Source: Lantana camara (taxonomy: Eukaryota; Streptophyta; Magnoliopsida; Lamiales; Verbenaceae). Taken from it: DNA of 64,000 nt. The notes below the pieces were generated by a model, which was given only the letters and a program-made list of their open reading frames with translations, made no database searches and had not been told where the DNA came from. A program made the translations under genes and the position numbers. Positions 11,528-23,381 of the stretch are shown in pieces. The stretch lies in the NCBI GenBank assembly GCA_037501455.1, contig CM074858.1, positions 86,836,501 to 86,900,500 on the forward strand, read 5' to 3'. Position 1 is the stretch's first letter. Each line of letters starts with the position of its first letter.

Positions 11528-13169
11528 GCGAGGAAGCTAACACACGCACACGTACATATACGTAAGAGCATAGCATATTAAAATTAAAGTGTTCATGAAC
11601 CGGGGTGTGGTTTTTTACATTCTAAGTCATTTTAGCCCGTGATACTATATACAAGGAAAAAAGGTTTAAGGTCGAAGGCCAAAATCAACCAATTTTATAA
11701 ATTAGAAGTCCACTCCCGTTTTAGGAACAAAATTCATAATCAAAATCGAAATAACTCGGCGAGCACGAGTTTCTAACCAACTTACTCCTTTCATATTCAA
11801 AATCAAAGTCAAAATACAAAGAAAGTTCTAAATCAATCCACCTTCTTCGGTTGGGTATGACGATGCGCATCCTCAACCCCGATTCTCTCGTCATAAGTTT
11901 GAAGTCGGGGGATCCTACCCGATCCACCGACGGGGTTACCGTCTGCCTAAAAATAAACCCGCCTTCCCCTCGACCTCCCGAGGTTGGGCGAGGTCTCCCA
12001 AAGTGGAGTTGTGTTGATGAGAGAGCTCGGAGAACCAACGGCCGACCCGAAATTACATAGCACTCGTCTGGGGCCCAATTCATAAGTTCATAAGTCATAA
12101 AGTTCATAGTTTTCGAAATTTCATAATTTTACAGACTCATATTCCAAAGTCCAAAGCTCGCTAGTTCAGAAATCACACACACCAACCCTTTTCAAATCAA
12201 ACAAACGAAAATATAGTTTACATATATATATATAAAAGTGTTTTTCAAATAATTCATAACGAAACGTGCCAATTCCCACAAAATACTAATCAAACACAAA
12301 TTTACATAAGTGTATATATACATAGGTCGCATGCGGGCTCAAAATTCACTTAGGGTTTTAGGTCATACTAACTAAAAGAATGAAACCTCACCTTGTTGAC
12401 CAAATCGAACACGTCACAACAAAAGACTTCCAAAACACCTCCTCGTCACCTACAGAACTAACCTAAAGACAAAAAAAACAACAAAAGACAACCTTAGACT
12501 CAAAATGCACCAATTAGATGCTCGGTAAATGCATATGGATGCCAATGATGCAGGATGAACGTAATGAGATATCAAATAGATCATATAAGTTCATGTTGAA
12601 TCATATCAAATCATAATTCACATATTTCACGTTAAATGAATCCATAAATCTCATGCAACACTCATAACACGTCATATAACACGTTAGCAAATCTTTCATA
12701 CCAAAAAAAAAAGGACCAAGGAAGTTACATGCAAGGCAAAAAAAACAAGGTAAAAAATCATGTACGCATGTTGAAGCGTATATAATGCACATTAGGTCAT
12801 ATATTGCATATAAGATCATCGAATTCACATCAAATAAATTCATAAATATAATATAATGTTCATAACACATCATAATATAATATATTACAAGTATTCATGA
12901 GTTTACATTCATAAGAAAGGCAAGGGAATGCAAGAAAGCATAATACGTACCTTTAAACGTTCATGCAAACACGTCTCATTTACACTTATTAAATGAAGCC
13001 ATAAAATTAAAATAAATAACAAAACATATCATATACTAACACATCAACATATTGGGATCATAATTGGGGTGGGAGAAATCAAATAAATTCATAAACGAAG
13101 CAAGAAATGAACAACAAAACGAAATAGGGCAAACCACGAACAAAGCCACGCGAACACTACTACAAAGAG

Positions 13170-13298
13170 AGGGGATAACAGGGGTTAACACTCCCATGTA
13201 CAATGGGAGTAACCCCCATTAAGGGAGGCAGTAGCAGCAGCTCCAGGAAGACATGGAGGTAACGGGAAGCTTAAACGGGGTAACGCCCGTTACCGGGC
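13170..13298. promoter_or_regulatory. Palindrome cluster in the left E1 LTR
   Basis: Symmetric blocks follow each other: CTCCCATGTACAATGGGAG (13191-13209) next to GTAACCCCCATT, then GGTAACGCCCGTTACC (about 13279-13294). The right LTR has the same cluster at 25491-25622. Related families have different palindromes at the same relative place. Role unknown; transcription factor sites or RNA hairpins are both possible. Confidence 0.5.
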
Positions 13299-14269
13299 AC
13301 CGAACTCCATCATCTTCATGTTTTCAGCCCTATTCTTCGAGCATTCCATGGCAGCAACAACAGCAGCTCTCCAACCACAGCAAAACAAGGCAAAAGCAGC
13401 AGCAAAGCATTCAAGAAAGGCACCAAACCAAGCACGGAACAGCAGCAACTCACACGACACAACAAGGAAGGAAAAAAGAAAGAAATTCCAATTCATTTCA
13501 AGCTTTCATGAAAGTGCAACAATGGTGGATCAAATTTCAAGCAATTAACACGAAAATCATGATTATAAATGAAACATATAAGTCATCTAGATCACATAAC
13601 ACTCATCACTTCAAAAAATGGAGCAAGGATAGCATGGATTCATCGAAGAAGTTCATATAACCTAACTATTCATCAAATCAGCCATAGCATGCTCAAATAG
13701 GGATGAAAATGGACAAATCAAGGCTTAAAAGAAATCTAAGAAGGTGGAGGTTCGAATTCTGAACTTACATTTCGAATTTGAGGCGAATCGGAGGTCGAAC
13801 GAGCAAGAAATCTCAAGTTGTGAATACTGACAGCCCTTTTTCTCTTCCTTCTTCCTTCGTCTCGGTTTGCTGCTTCTTTTCCCTTTCCCTTTCCCAAGGT
13901 GCTCTAAAACGAGTTAGGCCCTCGAGTCCCTAACAAATAAAATGGTTCGAAAACCGTATTAAACGAACTCAAAAACATAAAACGAACATGCAAACAAGTT
14001 CATAACACATATAATTCATACATAACATGAAATCACAAAAATTGGAAATTAAATCCAAGTCTAACGGATCAAAAATGACACAAAAAGGGCAAATACGTTC
14101 CAATATTTCATATAAGGTTCAAATAAAGATTCAGTATTAAATCAAATAATTCAAGGATTTCACATAGAGAATAAAATAAATATGTAAGTCGCGTAAATAT
14201 ATAATTTAAATGCGCACATATCACTCTCGTAGCGGCGTACCTGTATGGCCAGACGAGCGGGATGTTACA

Positions 14270-14285
14270 AGCTCCCCTCCTTCAA
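14270..14285 (-). other. Polypurine tract of E1
   Basis: The minus strand reads GAAGGAGGGGAGCT directly before the TG of the left LTR. This is where a 3' LTR primer belongs and confirms minus-strand orientation. Confidence 0.8.
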
Positions 14286-15155
14286 AAGGACCTGTCCTCA
14301 GGTCCTAAAGTGGAGTCTTGATCGCCTCTAGAACGAACTTAACTCCACACTTCCGTTGCGCTACTCTAACCCAGTCTTCCAGTGGCTTCTCGGATATTCT
14401 AATCCCGCCACAAAACTCGGTAGAAGTCTTCGACCCCAAAGATCTCCTTAAAGCTAGAAAACTGGACACGAAGTCCTTAGTTATCTGCTCCCACTTCCAA
14501 ATACAATTCAGAAGTAGTTGGAGAATCCTATCGATTCTTGAGCTCGGTCTTCAACCGATGGCACCTTAAACATTCCTACACAGAGTTTGCGACGTCTTTA
14601 CTCGTGCCACTACACCAAACCGGTTCTTCAAGTCCTCGAACAAACTCGAACCAAGAGTGGAATATTCTCGTAACCTTGTACTTCTCGAGGCGTAGGCCAT
14701 ACTCTCTCGTTAGAACCCACAACCAAAGCCTTCTTTAATGCCTCGATTGTAAATGATGTAGCCTCAAGTACCCTCGGTTAAGCAAAAGCCAGTGCCGAAG
14801 GTAACTCGCTTCAACCGCCTCATTCCACTCAAAACCGTACCTCTTATCTGTCAAGAATGTCAACGAGATGACAACTTAAATGGAGATGAATCTCCCATTG
14901 AATCCCGATAGCACTAGAGACTCTTACTCTGAGGTAATTCTCGGTTCTTCTACCAGAACGCGTAGTCGACAATACCCTTGTAGAAACCAAAACTGAAAGC
15001 ACCTATGAAACTCTGAAGAACAACCCACCAACTTCTCGAAGCAAGCAAAAAGGGTATTCTTCTGCCACGGGTAACCCGTGTAGCTCACTGTAGTTTATAA
15101 TCATCTTAAAGTCCCGTCTTCTTCTTTAGATAGGACTAAGCACTCCACGAAGAAG
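14286..15155 (-). other. E1 internal segment without recognisable coding
   Basis: This is moderately GC-balanced DNA between the polypurine tract and the duplicated kilobase. The plus-strand ORFs at 14318-14569 and 14538-14738 overlap each other and show no known domain. On the minus strand I see no protease, RT or integrase motif. It probably represents E1 sequence downstream of gag. Confidence 0.5.
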
Positions 15156-16183
15156 TACTCAGTTGATGAACTACATTCAAAGAGCTTATCGACCACGCCT
15201 TGAACTCCAACACCCACGCTAGAGTCCACCGGTAGGAAATCTTCGAACAAGGTTCAATTCCGGGATAAAGACCACGACCGTCTCAACATCCCTATCAAGT
15301 GGTGATGAATCCTAACTTTCAAGGAATCATCAAGAAGGTCTTACTACGATCTTTGTGTCCCCAAGCTTGGCTCGACCCTTCGAGTACCCTAAAGGCAAGC
15401 CACAAAGCTTGTCGCACCATCCCGGAATAACCAACCACTCCACGAAGGATATAAACAGGCTAGCCTTCAATCTAATACCCAAAAATATCATTGAGTCCCA
15501 GAAAGGACCTCCTAAAGAAACCACCAACGCCTACGGTAACTCCGTACCTTAACTAGGGGTCTTCAAGAAGAACCACCAGGTAAGCTCGGCCCTCACAACT
15601 CTCCAAGCACTCTCGGGCACTCTTCTCACCAAACTCTCTCCAAAAAGAGAGTCAACACAAAAGGAAGAAAGCCATAATGCAAGCAGTAAGCAGAACACAC
15701 AAGTACCAAGAAACAACAAGGAAAGATAGGTAACAAGTAACCGAGTCTTCCCAAATAAATAAAAATGCGTGTATGGAATGCCATGAATGCTTAGTGTACC
15801 TTTCACCGTAGCAAGAATGTCGAACTCATTGTCAAATTCTTCACTTTCACTTGCTCTAGTTCGGGCTTGACTTGAAGTCTCGGTACCACGACTCTTCATA
15901 GGCTTCGGATCCTTGTTCTTCGGGAAACCATTTGCCAAGTGTCCCGATTCTCCACACTTGAAGCACCTACGAACTTCTTCAGACATACTTCTTCCATACG
16001 GTTCGGGCCTTGGCAATACGAGCATTGAATTATCTCCGATGAAGGAGGTATCAAATCCTTCTTCGATGATCGAATTTTCTTCTTCTTCACGTTGTTGACA
16101 TCTTAGAATTCTTGAGGTTTCCTTTGAGATATGGATCTCTTGCTTGAACTAGAACTCAAACCCGATTCTTGTCCCACGTAGGA
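15156..16183 (-). repeat. Copy 1 of the duplicated E1 kilobase (includes the zinc knuckle)
   Basis: It matches 21565-22596 with only scattered differences. It starts at GTACTCAGTTGATG and ends at CCCACGTAGGA. Its right end is cut off by the E2 LTR, whereas copy 2 continues into the upstream gag of E1. The two copies bracket the E2 material. Confidence 0.85.
15549..16090 (-). pseudogene. E1 gag 3' part with damaged zinc knuckle, copy 1
   Basis: The minus strand encodes RRCFKCGESGHLANGF followed by a charged tail (SQARTRASESEEFDNEFDIL). The knuckle follows CX2CX4HX4C except that the last cysteine is phenylalanine. Just upstream another frame carries CSYCQG, so a shift separates the two. Then comes a hydrophobic stretch with no known domain. 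No aspartic protease motif follows. Copy 2 shows the same phenylalanine. Confidence 0.7.
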
Positions 16184-17278
16184 TATAACACCCGAAGCGC
16201 AAAGATGCCACATCCCCGCACTATAGCTCAATCCACATATGAGATGGACGACCCATACATGAACTAAACTATAGCGAACGGGAGACAATAAAAATAAATG
16301 ACAACTAGCTAGGCGGGACTAACCCGAAACCAATTAATCAATTCAAAATAATTTTAAGCGGAAGCATAACCACCCTAATATGTTCAATATCAATTTCCAA
16401 TATTTAAGCATGCTCATTCCACTATATCCACATATCAATACATTATCATCTCCAAAGTACATAATAAATAAAATAACAATAAATCATATGCATTAATAAA
16501 TAAATGAACCGTGCATGACTCGACTACCAGGGCTGGACTCGACTCGATTCCCGCCTAGCATGCACCTGCACGAACCTGAAAGGTGGAGGCGTCAGTCTAT
16601 GAAGACTGAGTGAGGGGTATAAATACATATTAGCTCAAATAACATGCAAGTCATATTCTCGGGTAAAGTTTTAGAAAGGAAATAATATGAGTTCAAGAAT
16701 GGAATAATCTTCGCCCGAGAGTACAACTATCCAATTTAACACCTTATTTTATTCAGTTTCATGCAATACGTGGCCCGACGAGTGTGGGCAAATCTCCAAC
16801 CTTACACCAATAGTGGACAATACATGCTTACTTTATTTATTAACAGATGATCATGCAATTCAGTTATAGTGTAGTAGTGCGATAGTGTTCAGTCAACACA
16901 AGTAATGAATGAAATCCATGCAGTAACCCGAGGACAGCCCGTGGTGCCGGACCCGACCTCAGTCTCCTTCTCCCTCCAATGATGGGAAGGTAGCTAGCCT
17001 TCACCATCCACGACATGGTGTACGTCAGGAACATGACTCCTACGTACGGAACTCCTTCCTCCACCAAACCTCCTGGTGGATTCAGGGGTGATCCCACATG
17101 ATGAGGGGAGGGCAGAGTTACCTGTCAGCCCTATGCTTTCCCGGTTGGCTCATACACTAACCCTCGGGGCCCAAAGTGAACATGATTAATCGCCAAACAT
17201 TCTTGATTCATGTTATTCAAGTATTCCAATCATATAAATCGTATATGGGAGCCGAGAGAGTGAAAGGAATGCAAGAAG

Positions 17279-18187
17279 CTCTAATGTCCGGACACGCCGA
17301 AAAATGTTGCCGTGCAGTGTCGGACACGTATCGGACACAGACACGGCTCCGACACGCCTCCGACACGTGTCCGACACACCTGATCCGTGTCTGAATAAAA
17401 AAAAAAAAAGAAAAAAAGGGGACACGGTGTCGGACACTCCGCGGCGGAGTGTCCGACACGGCTGGAGAAGAAGACACGAACAAGGTTACAACCCAGAAGA
17501 AAAGGGGAAGAAATATTGCCTCGGTTTAGACTACAACCAGCCACCGCTTCTCTCCCTCATCTCTTCTCCGATGGAAAACACAGCAACAACCCCTTCCTTT
17601 CCCTTGCCTTCTCTCTGCCGAAACAGGGGGGACCCAACAAGAGAAGGAAACCCAGCAGCTCCGCCTCTCGGGCCTCGTGTCCAGCCACCGTCGTCGGCTA
17701 TCTTAGCTATTCTGGCGAGTTTTCCCTTTCTTTTCTCTCAAATCGGAACAAGGCGACTTTATAGCAGCCACCGCCGCAAGCTCCTGTATCTCTGCTGTAA
17801 GTCTGTAACCAAAGTAGGGATAAAGAAAGAAAAAGAGAATGGGCTAAGCCATCCCACCATTTTCAAAAAGATTGGGTCACCGTGTTGGGCTGATTGTTTT
17901 TTGTGGGCTAAGCTCCTCTAACTAAATTAATGGGTCATACGTTTTTTGTGTTGGGCTGATTGTTTTTTTTATTGAATTCATAATTATTAAAAGATTTAAA
18001 AATTTTGGGCTAATAAAATGATCCACATAGCTAAAAAAATAAACTAATATTTATAAAATATATTATTTATATATGAAATATAGCCGTGTCGGAGCCGTGT
18101 CGTGTCCTAAAATTTTTAAAAAATCCATGTCGCCGTGTCCGTGTCGTGTCGTGTCCGTGTCCCCGTGTCCGTGTCCGTGCATCATAG
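17279..18187. mobile_element. hAT-type non-autonomous transposon with 8-bp target duplication
   Basis: GCAAGAAG at 17271-17278 and 18188-18195 flanks the element. The ends are inverted: CTCTAATGTCCGGACACG at the left, against CTATGATGCACGGACACG read from the right, 14 of 18 matching. Both subterminal regions are packed with GGACACG/CGTGTCC repeats, a pattern seen in hAT elements where the transposase binds. No transposase is encoded. The middle has a GC-richer segment (about 17520-17800), with overlapping ORFs and a MENTATTPSFPLPSL reading, that may be captured DNA. Confidence 0.82.
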
Positions 18188-18558
18188 GCAAGAAGAGAGG
18201 TTTTGGCAAAATTTGGCAAAAGTTAACAGTTTTCGGAAATGTACAAGCTGTAGGAAAACTGGAATATCTTGAGTTATAGAAGTTGGAATTGGGTTTTGTT
18301 TGTTGGATATGAAACTAGACAAATAGACCTTTCCGATGATATATGGCTCATATTCTAGTTCAAAGCGAGTAGAAAACGGCGTAAGCTCGAAGTTGAGTGA
18401 ATGCAGATTTCCGGTAAAGTGGCGACACCAAAATGAATCGATTATATCTCCCAAAAAAGAAATGATATTGAAGTGATTCCAATTGGAGAATACTCTAGAC
18501 TCAATGTAGTTTCTACAGTTCCAATTTTAGGTCAATCAGAGTACTACCTTTGAGGGGT

Positions 18559-18752
18559 AAACGGCCATTCAAGAAAAATGGCCTGAATGCAGAAATAGCT
18601 GTGTGAATTCTATAACAGTGCTGAGGACGGGAACGGCCGTTCCGGAATTAGGCCAAAATGGGAAGGGCCGTTCCCAGTCTCGCTGGCCAAAATATTCAAA
18701 GGATGGGAACGGCCATTCCAGGAAATCAAAGGGGACGGGAAGGGCCGTTCCC
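18559..18752. promoter_or_regulatory. Array of GGCCGTTCC palindromes in the E2 LTR
   Basis: Units are GGAACGGCCGTTCC at 18630-18643 (a perfect palindrome), GGGAAGGGCCGTTCCC at 18660-18675, GGGAACGGCCATTCC at 18705-18719 and GGGAAGGGCCGTTCCC at 18737-18752. A weaker unit lies at about 18559-18573. Spacing is 30-45 bases. It sits at the same relative place as palindrome arrays in E1, D and E3. Confidence 0.6.
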
Positions 18753-19724
18753 GCTATGCAGAAAGCTCAAAACAGAGCAGAAAACATGAGATGCTCGAAC
18801 CACATTCAAAACTCATCAAAACAATCATAATTCAATCTCTAAATGCATCTAATTCATGAAGTTACATGTATACATGCTTAATATACAATAAAATCTAACA
18901 TAAATATTCATATCAAGCTTGATCATCAAGAATCTTCAATATCAACCCCATATATAAACTCATCAACCAAGTCCAACAACTTCATGATTCAAGCATCAAA
19001 TTCAAGTTTAAAGCCTAAAATCATACTTTCACCAACTAAAACACAAATTACCAAGTTTAAATCATAACCCTAGCTTCAATTCATAATCCAAGAAATCACA
19101 CATATATCTCATATATACCTTGATTGAAAAAGAGAAGAGAGAAGATGGAGTGAGCTGATGATTAAGCTTCAAGGTTCACTAATTTTTCGGAAACAAGCTT
19201 GAATATGATGAAATTCCTCTTTCCTTCTTGAGGGTTTTGGGTTCGGTGAAGAAGGAAGCAAATATGGTTGTGTTTGTAAGAATGAAATGATCATGGAAGA
19301 TGAAGGAAGGATATATTACGTGATTCATACCTTGATTTTGGTGAAATGTTTGAAATTGCAATTTAATCCCTTAATTGTATAAGTTATGCAATTAAGTGTA
19401 AGTATGGAAGAAATGATCAATTAAATCCAAGAAGTGATCATGCAATTTGGTCCTCATATTTAAAAGAATGGTCACTTAAGGACATGTAAGCAATTAAGGC
19501 ACGTTCGGGAATTAATTCATGTAACAAATAAATCCAATTTGTGCAAGAATTCTCAATTTGACATGAATTTCATATATTTTCACATAAACACGTTAGAATA
19601 CAATTAATATAATTTTCATGAAAAGTAGGAATTTAATAAGCAAAAGAATTAAAATAAATCCTAACTCTCGGGAAAACTCACACGTGTCGTGCGTACCTGA
19701 ATAACTGGAAATCGGGGCGTTACA

Positions 19725-19740
19725 ATTCTCTCCCCCTTAA
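19725..19740 (-). other. Polypurine tract of E2
   Basis: The minus strand reads TTAAGGGGGAGAGAAT directly before the LTR start. E3 has a similar tract at 36094-36109. Confidence 0.75.
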
Positions 19741-21564
19741 GAGGATCTGGTCCCCAGATCTATTGCCTTGACTTCCTGGAAAATTTTAGTACCTCTCCCG
19801 TGTTCATCCCACACGGGTTAGCAACTCCCCGTCAGGGATTAGTTCGGAAGATCTTCAGTCAACAAGGTCTTTCCAATGTCGTCAAGTCATGACCCTCACT
19901 TACCAGAATTTACACACTCGAGAGAAAATCTAATCTGCCACTAGAACAAGTTTAAACAAGTAGCAAGTAATAATGAGAGTGCCCCGTCTCTCAAACAACA
20001 ACAAGAGTACCCCGTCTCTTGACAAGCAACGAGAGAACCCCGTCCCTCGAACAACACCAAGAGAATCCCCGTCTCTCACGTACACAAAATAAAATTTGGC
20101 AGATAATTAAATAACTACTCACACAATAAGCATATAAGAAACAGATGGAAATTATCAATTACGTCAAGTACTATTCATATAGGAGCAAATTAATAATTAA
20201 CAACGAGTCACATACGTCAATAACAAAATAAATGATGCACGTGATATGCATGTTTATGTGTACTGTTCACCGTTGCACGAAGCTCTTACAGCGTAACAAT
20301 TTGGTTGGATACTTGATTCTTTGGTTAAGATTTCTTCTCCCCGTACTACCATGCCTCAAATATCCGACGTAAACAAGCTGATAACTACTCAATCTTCACT
20401 CCGTGCTGAAGTTCTTTGTCCTACCTAGCATCACAATCCAAACTTTCGGCTCTCGAATAAATACTTGGCTTCACCTAACTAACTCGTTCATTCCACACTT
20501 TATACTTATCTCCAATTTCTTAAAATTCCCTAAGGCTTGAAATACGTTACATATCAACATCATTGCATTCCTGAAAGAATGAATTTACATGGTTCCCGAA
20601 ATAATACCGACGGTGTTTGATCTTGCAACTAGAGTTACCATAACTGATCCTTTACCTCGTCTTGTCCCGTTAATTCCCAAACATTCTCTAAATATGAAAT
20701 TTCATTTCTTTAACACCCATTCCGAAATCACTTTCAAATTTCCTTATCCTTTCCACCATCACGCTTCAAAGTTTCAGTGTTTGACAACTAATTCATCCTG
20801 TTCCTTTAATGCATTTCCACCTGAATATTCCATTTCCAACCCCGGTTGAATTGAGTTCCATTTCACCCTTTGCGGTATACGATAACCTCATTAATTCATT
20901 ATTATCTAATGTTCTTGTGATAATGTAGCACCTTTTTGGTCATTTCCCGCAGATCTTGAATGACAGTCACCTTCCTTGTAGGATTTTTGTCTTTGATCAA
21001 GGTATGCTTAACCATCTCATAGAAGTCGTTGTCTCTCCCATTTTCATTACCAACAATAGACTCAGAATCAACAATATTTGTGCTTACCCTTTCCGTTCAA
21101 TGGAGAAATTTCTGGAATATTCATCCCACTGGCTCCTGCTTCTTGATTTTGACAGAGGACTCCTACTAGCATGCATTTCATCAACAAGAGGGATCAAGAT
21201 TCAAGATTCACCACCCAAATATTAGCCAAATTGAATCCCTCTCTATTTACTGAGTCAAATGATGTCCCGAGACTACAAGAGGATCATAAAACAGAGGAAC
21301 CCACATTCTGGGAACAACAATAAAGCAAAGGTACTGTCGATGATGAGACTTTTCATTGTGTAAGAGAAAAGATTTAAGGTATTGAAGGCCCCTTCCACAT
21401 AGTTTTGATAGAGGGTTCCAGAAAGCCATTTTCTTGAAGTTTCAACTGCCCTAGATAAGGTCCACTCCACGGCTTTAAGTTGTTTCCTGACCGGCTCTCA
21501 CCCTTAACAAAATAAATTAAAATAATCATTTTAAAATACTCGAACTTGCTCAACCTTCTAAGAT
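19741..21564 (-). other. E2 internal segment, no recognisable coding
   Basis: Apart from the short tandem array at 19973-20080 I see no gene. ORFs at 20589-20849, 20956-21225 and 21247-21470 overlap on both strands and carry no known domain. The junction with E1 copy 2 falls between about 21540 and 21565. Confidence 0.55.
19973..20080. repeat. Fourfold ~28-bp tandem repeat in E2
   Basis: Four units of about 28 bases carry the core GAGA-CCCCGTCTCTC, separated by AACAACA-like linkers. Each unit is itself nearly symmetric (GAGAG...CTCTC). It is a short minisatellite inside the non-coding part of E2. Confidence 0.65.
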
Positions 21565-22596
21565 GTACTCAGTTGATGAACTACCTTCTAAGAGCTTATC
21601 GACCACGTCTTGAACTCCAACACCCACGCTAGAGTCCACCGGTAGGAAATCTTCGAACAAGGTTCAATTCCGGGATAAAGACCACGACCGTCTCAACGTC
21701 CCTATCAAGTGGTGATGAATCCCAACTTTCAATGAATCATCAAGATGGTCTTACTACGATCTTTGTCTCCCCAAGCTTGGCTCGACCCTTCGAGTACCCT
21801 AAAGGCAAGCCACAAAGCTTGTCGCACCGTCCCGGAATAACCAACCACTCCACGAAGGATATAAACAGGCTAGCCTTCAATCTAATACCCAAAAATATCA
21901 TTGAGTCCAAGAAAGGACCTCCTAAAGCAACCACCAACACCTACGGTAACTCCGTACCTTAACTAGGCGTCTTCAAGAAGAACCACCGGGTAAGCTCGGC
22001 CCTCACAACTCGCCAAGCACTCTCGGGCACTCTTCTCACCAAACTCTCTCCAAAGATAGAGTCAACACAAAAGGAAGAAAGCCATAACACAAGCAGCAAG
22101 CAAAACACACAAGTACCAAGAAACAACAAGGAAAGATAGGTAACAAGTAACCGGGTTTTCCCAAATAAATAGAAATACGTGTATGGAATGCCATGAATGC
22201 TTAATGTACCTTTCACCGTAGCGAGAATGTCGAACTCATTGTCAAATTCTTCACTTTCACTTGCTCTAGTTCGGGCTTGACTTGAAGTCTCGGTACCACG
22301 ACTCTTCATAGGCTTCAGATCCTTTTTCTTCGGGAAACCATTTGCCAAGTGTCCCGATTCTCCACACTTGAAGCACCTACGAACTTCTTCAGACATACTT
22401 CTTCCATACAGTTCGGGCCTTGGCAATACGAGCATTGAATTGTCTCCAATGAAGGAGGTATCAAATCCTTCTTCGATGATCGAATTTTCTTCTTCTTCTT
22501 GACGTTGTTGACATCTTAGAATTCTTGAGGTTTCCTTTGAGATATGGATCTCTTGCTTGAACTAGAACTCAAACCCGATTCTTGTCCCACGTAGGA
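21565..22596 (-). repeat. Copy 2 of the duplicated E1 kilobase
   Basis: It matches 15156-16183 nearly base for base, with a 3-base difference near 22495. Its right end continues into the upstream E1 gag and then the primer binding site and LTR, so this is the copy in its original context. Confidence 0.85.
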
Positions 22597-23169
22597 GGTG
22601 TGAGACTCTAACCTTTGATTATGTATTTCCACTTGAACCGTTCTTCTAACTTCCTCAGACCATCCGTGCACCGGTGAAGCTCGAAAGGCTTGTTGAATTT
22701 CATCTCTACGCCCTTGTATATAGCTTCGGACTTTAGGACAATCCTTGTTGGCTCCCGATCCCACAAGTTCCAATATGAGATCGTCCATCTTCTTCAATTC
22801 TTGTTCAAGGTCCAAAAATTCTCAGAGTTTTCTAACCATTGTACTTGGAGAGATGTATTTGTAATAAAATTCCTGAATGAACTTCTCCCAAGTAAATTCT
22901 TCCCTGGACATCCCCATTCTCGATCTCACTTCCTTGAGACATTTTGAAGCTAGGCCTTGGAGTAACCGAGAAGTGCAATTTACCTTCTCTTGTGATGTCC
23001 CCAGACAATTCTACCAAATCCATAGTATCACCGATAACCATTCTTCGGCCTTAACATCATCGCCTCTAAACCACTTCGACGGACGGAAATCTTGAAATCT
23101 CTTGTAGACCAAAGAAACTTGCTTCTTTTGTCTTTCTTCCGATGACACGTGTTGATGTTGAGATGCCAT
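21959..23169 (-). pseudogene. E1 gypsy-type gag, frameshifted
   Basis: It starts at MASQHQHVSSEERQKKQV (Met at 23169). The retrotransposon gag domain appears in pieces: KWFRGDD and AEEWL (about 23050-23090), then FTWEKFIQEFYYKYISPS and EFLDLEQ (about 22790-22900), then MDDLILEL (22785). A basic, serine-rich part follows at 22516-22700. A zinc knuckle RRCFKCGESGHLANGF (about 22340-22395) lies in yet another frame, with the last cysteine changed to phenylalanine. At least two frame changes break it. Gag would package the element RNA; no pol follows. Assignment to gypsy gag is by the WEKF-KY-EF-L-Q spacing, a known pattern of that family. Confidence 0.78.
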
Positions 23170-23361
23170 TCTGAAATAAGAAAACTGATTCCAAAATATC
23201 AATGCGTGAGGGGTTTAGTGCATGTTCATGTGAACAATTAATACATATAATACAAATAATTCACGTAAAAGTGAGAATGAGTGCAAACAAACACATAATC
23301 CTAAGCCAAACGACCTAGACAGACCCGATACGGCGCTAGAGCTCTGATTTTGCAACCAAGA

Positions 23362-23373
23362 GCTCTGATACCA
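23362..23373 (-). other. Primer binding site of E1
   Basis: The minus strand reads TGGTATCAGAGC, the initiator tRNA-Met type. It is separated from the LTR end (23382) by eight bases, TCCTAAAG in sense. E3 has the identical spacer. Confidence 0.9.
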
Positions 23374-23381
23374 CTTTAGGA

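Larger units (their letters stand above)
11035..14269 (-). repeat. Left LTR of E1 (3' LTR in sense), 3235 bp
   Basis: Plus-strand ends are TGTAGCACCCC and GGATGTTACA. It matches the right LTR through most of its length but lacks about 290 bases that the right copy has at about 26212-26499. It holds a palindrome cluster at 13170-13298, a small hairpin at 11513-11527 and a TA repeat near 12222-12233. ORFs at 11721-12107 and 13253-13660 have no recognisable domain; similar short frames in the right copy are interrupted differently, so I regard them as non-coding. Confidence 0.88.
16184..19724 (-). repeat. LTR of E2 (3541 bp including a hAT-type insertion)
   Basis: Plus-strand ends are TATAACACCC (the expected TGTAACACCC with one change) and GGGGCGTTACA. 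The part 18196-18560 is clearly related to solo LTR D at about 30970-31330. It contains the hairpin at 16593-16608, the palindrome array at 18559-18752 and the hAT-type element at 17279-18187. ORFs inside, such as 16864-17097 and 19179-19361, have no recognisable domain. Confidence 0.8.
16184..21564 (-). mobile_element. E2: partial long-LTR element inserted in E1
   Basis: It comprises an LTR (16184-19724), a purine tract on the minus strand and an internal segment up to about 21540-21564. No second LTR follows. Instead E1 sequence resumes about 1 kb before the insertion point. No pol or gag domain is recognisable. The internal segment resembles E3 near the purine tract (a TTCATCCCAC-CGGGTT motif and a GATGCACGTGATAT motif occur in both), so E2 and E3 belong to related non-autonomous families. 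Confidence 0.7.

Noticed and set aside
17304..17921. 205-codon ORF in the hAT-type element
   Set aside because: Its first third is a translation of the GGACACG repeats and the rest shows no known domain. I take it as a chance frame, though the interior may be captured DNA.
19973..20080. Possible CRISPR-like array
   Set aside because: The units are contiguous with only short AACAACA linkers, spacers are not unique, and the setting is a plant LTR element.
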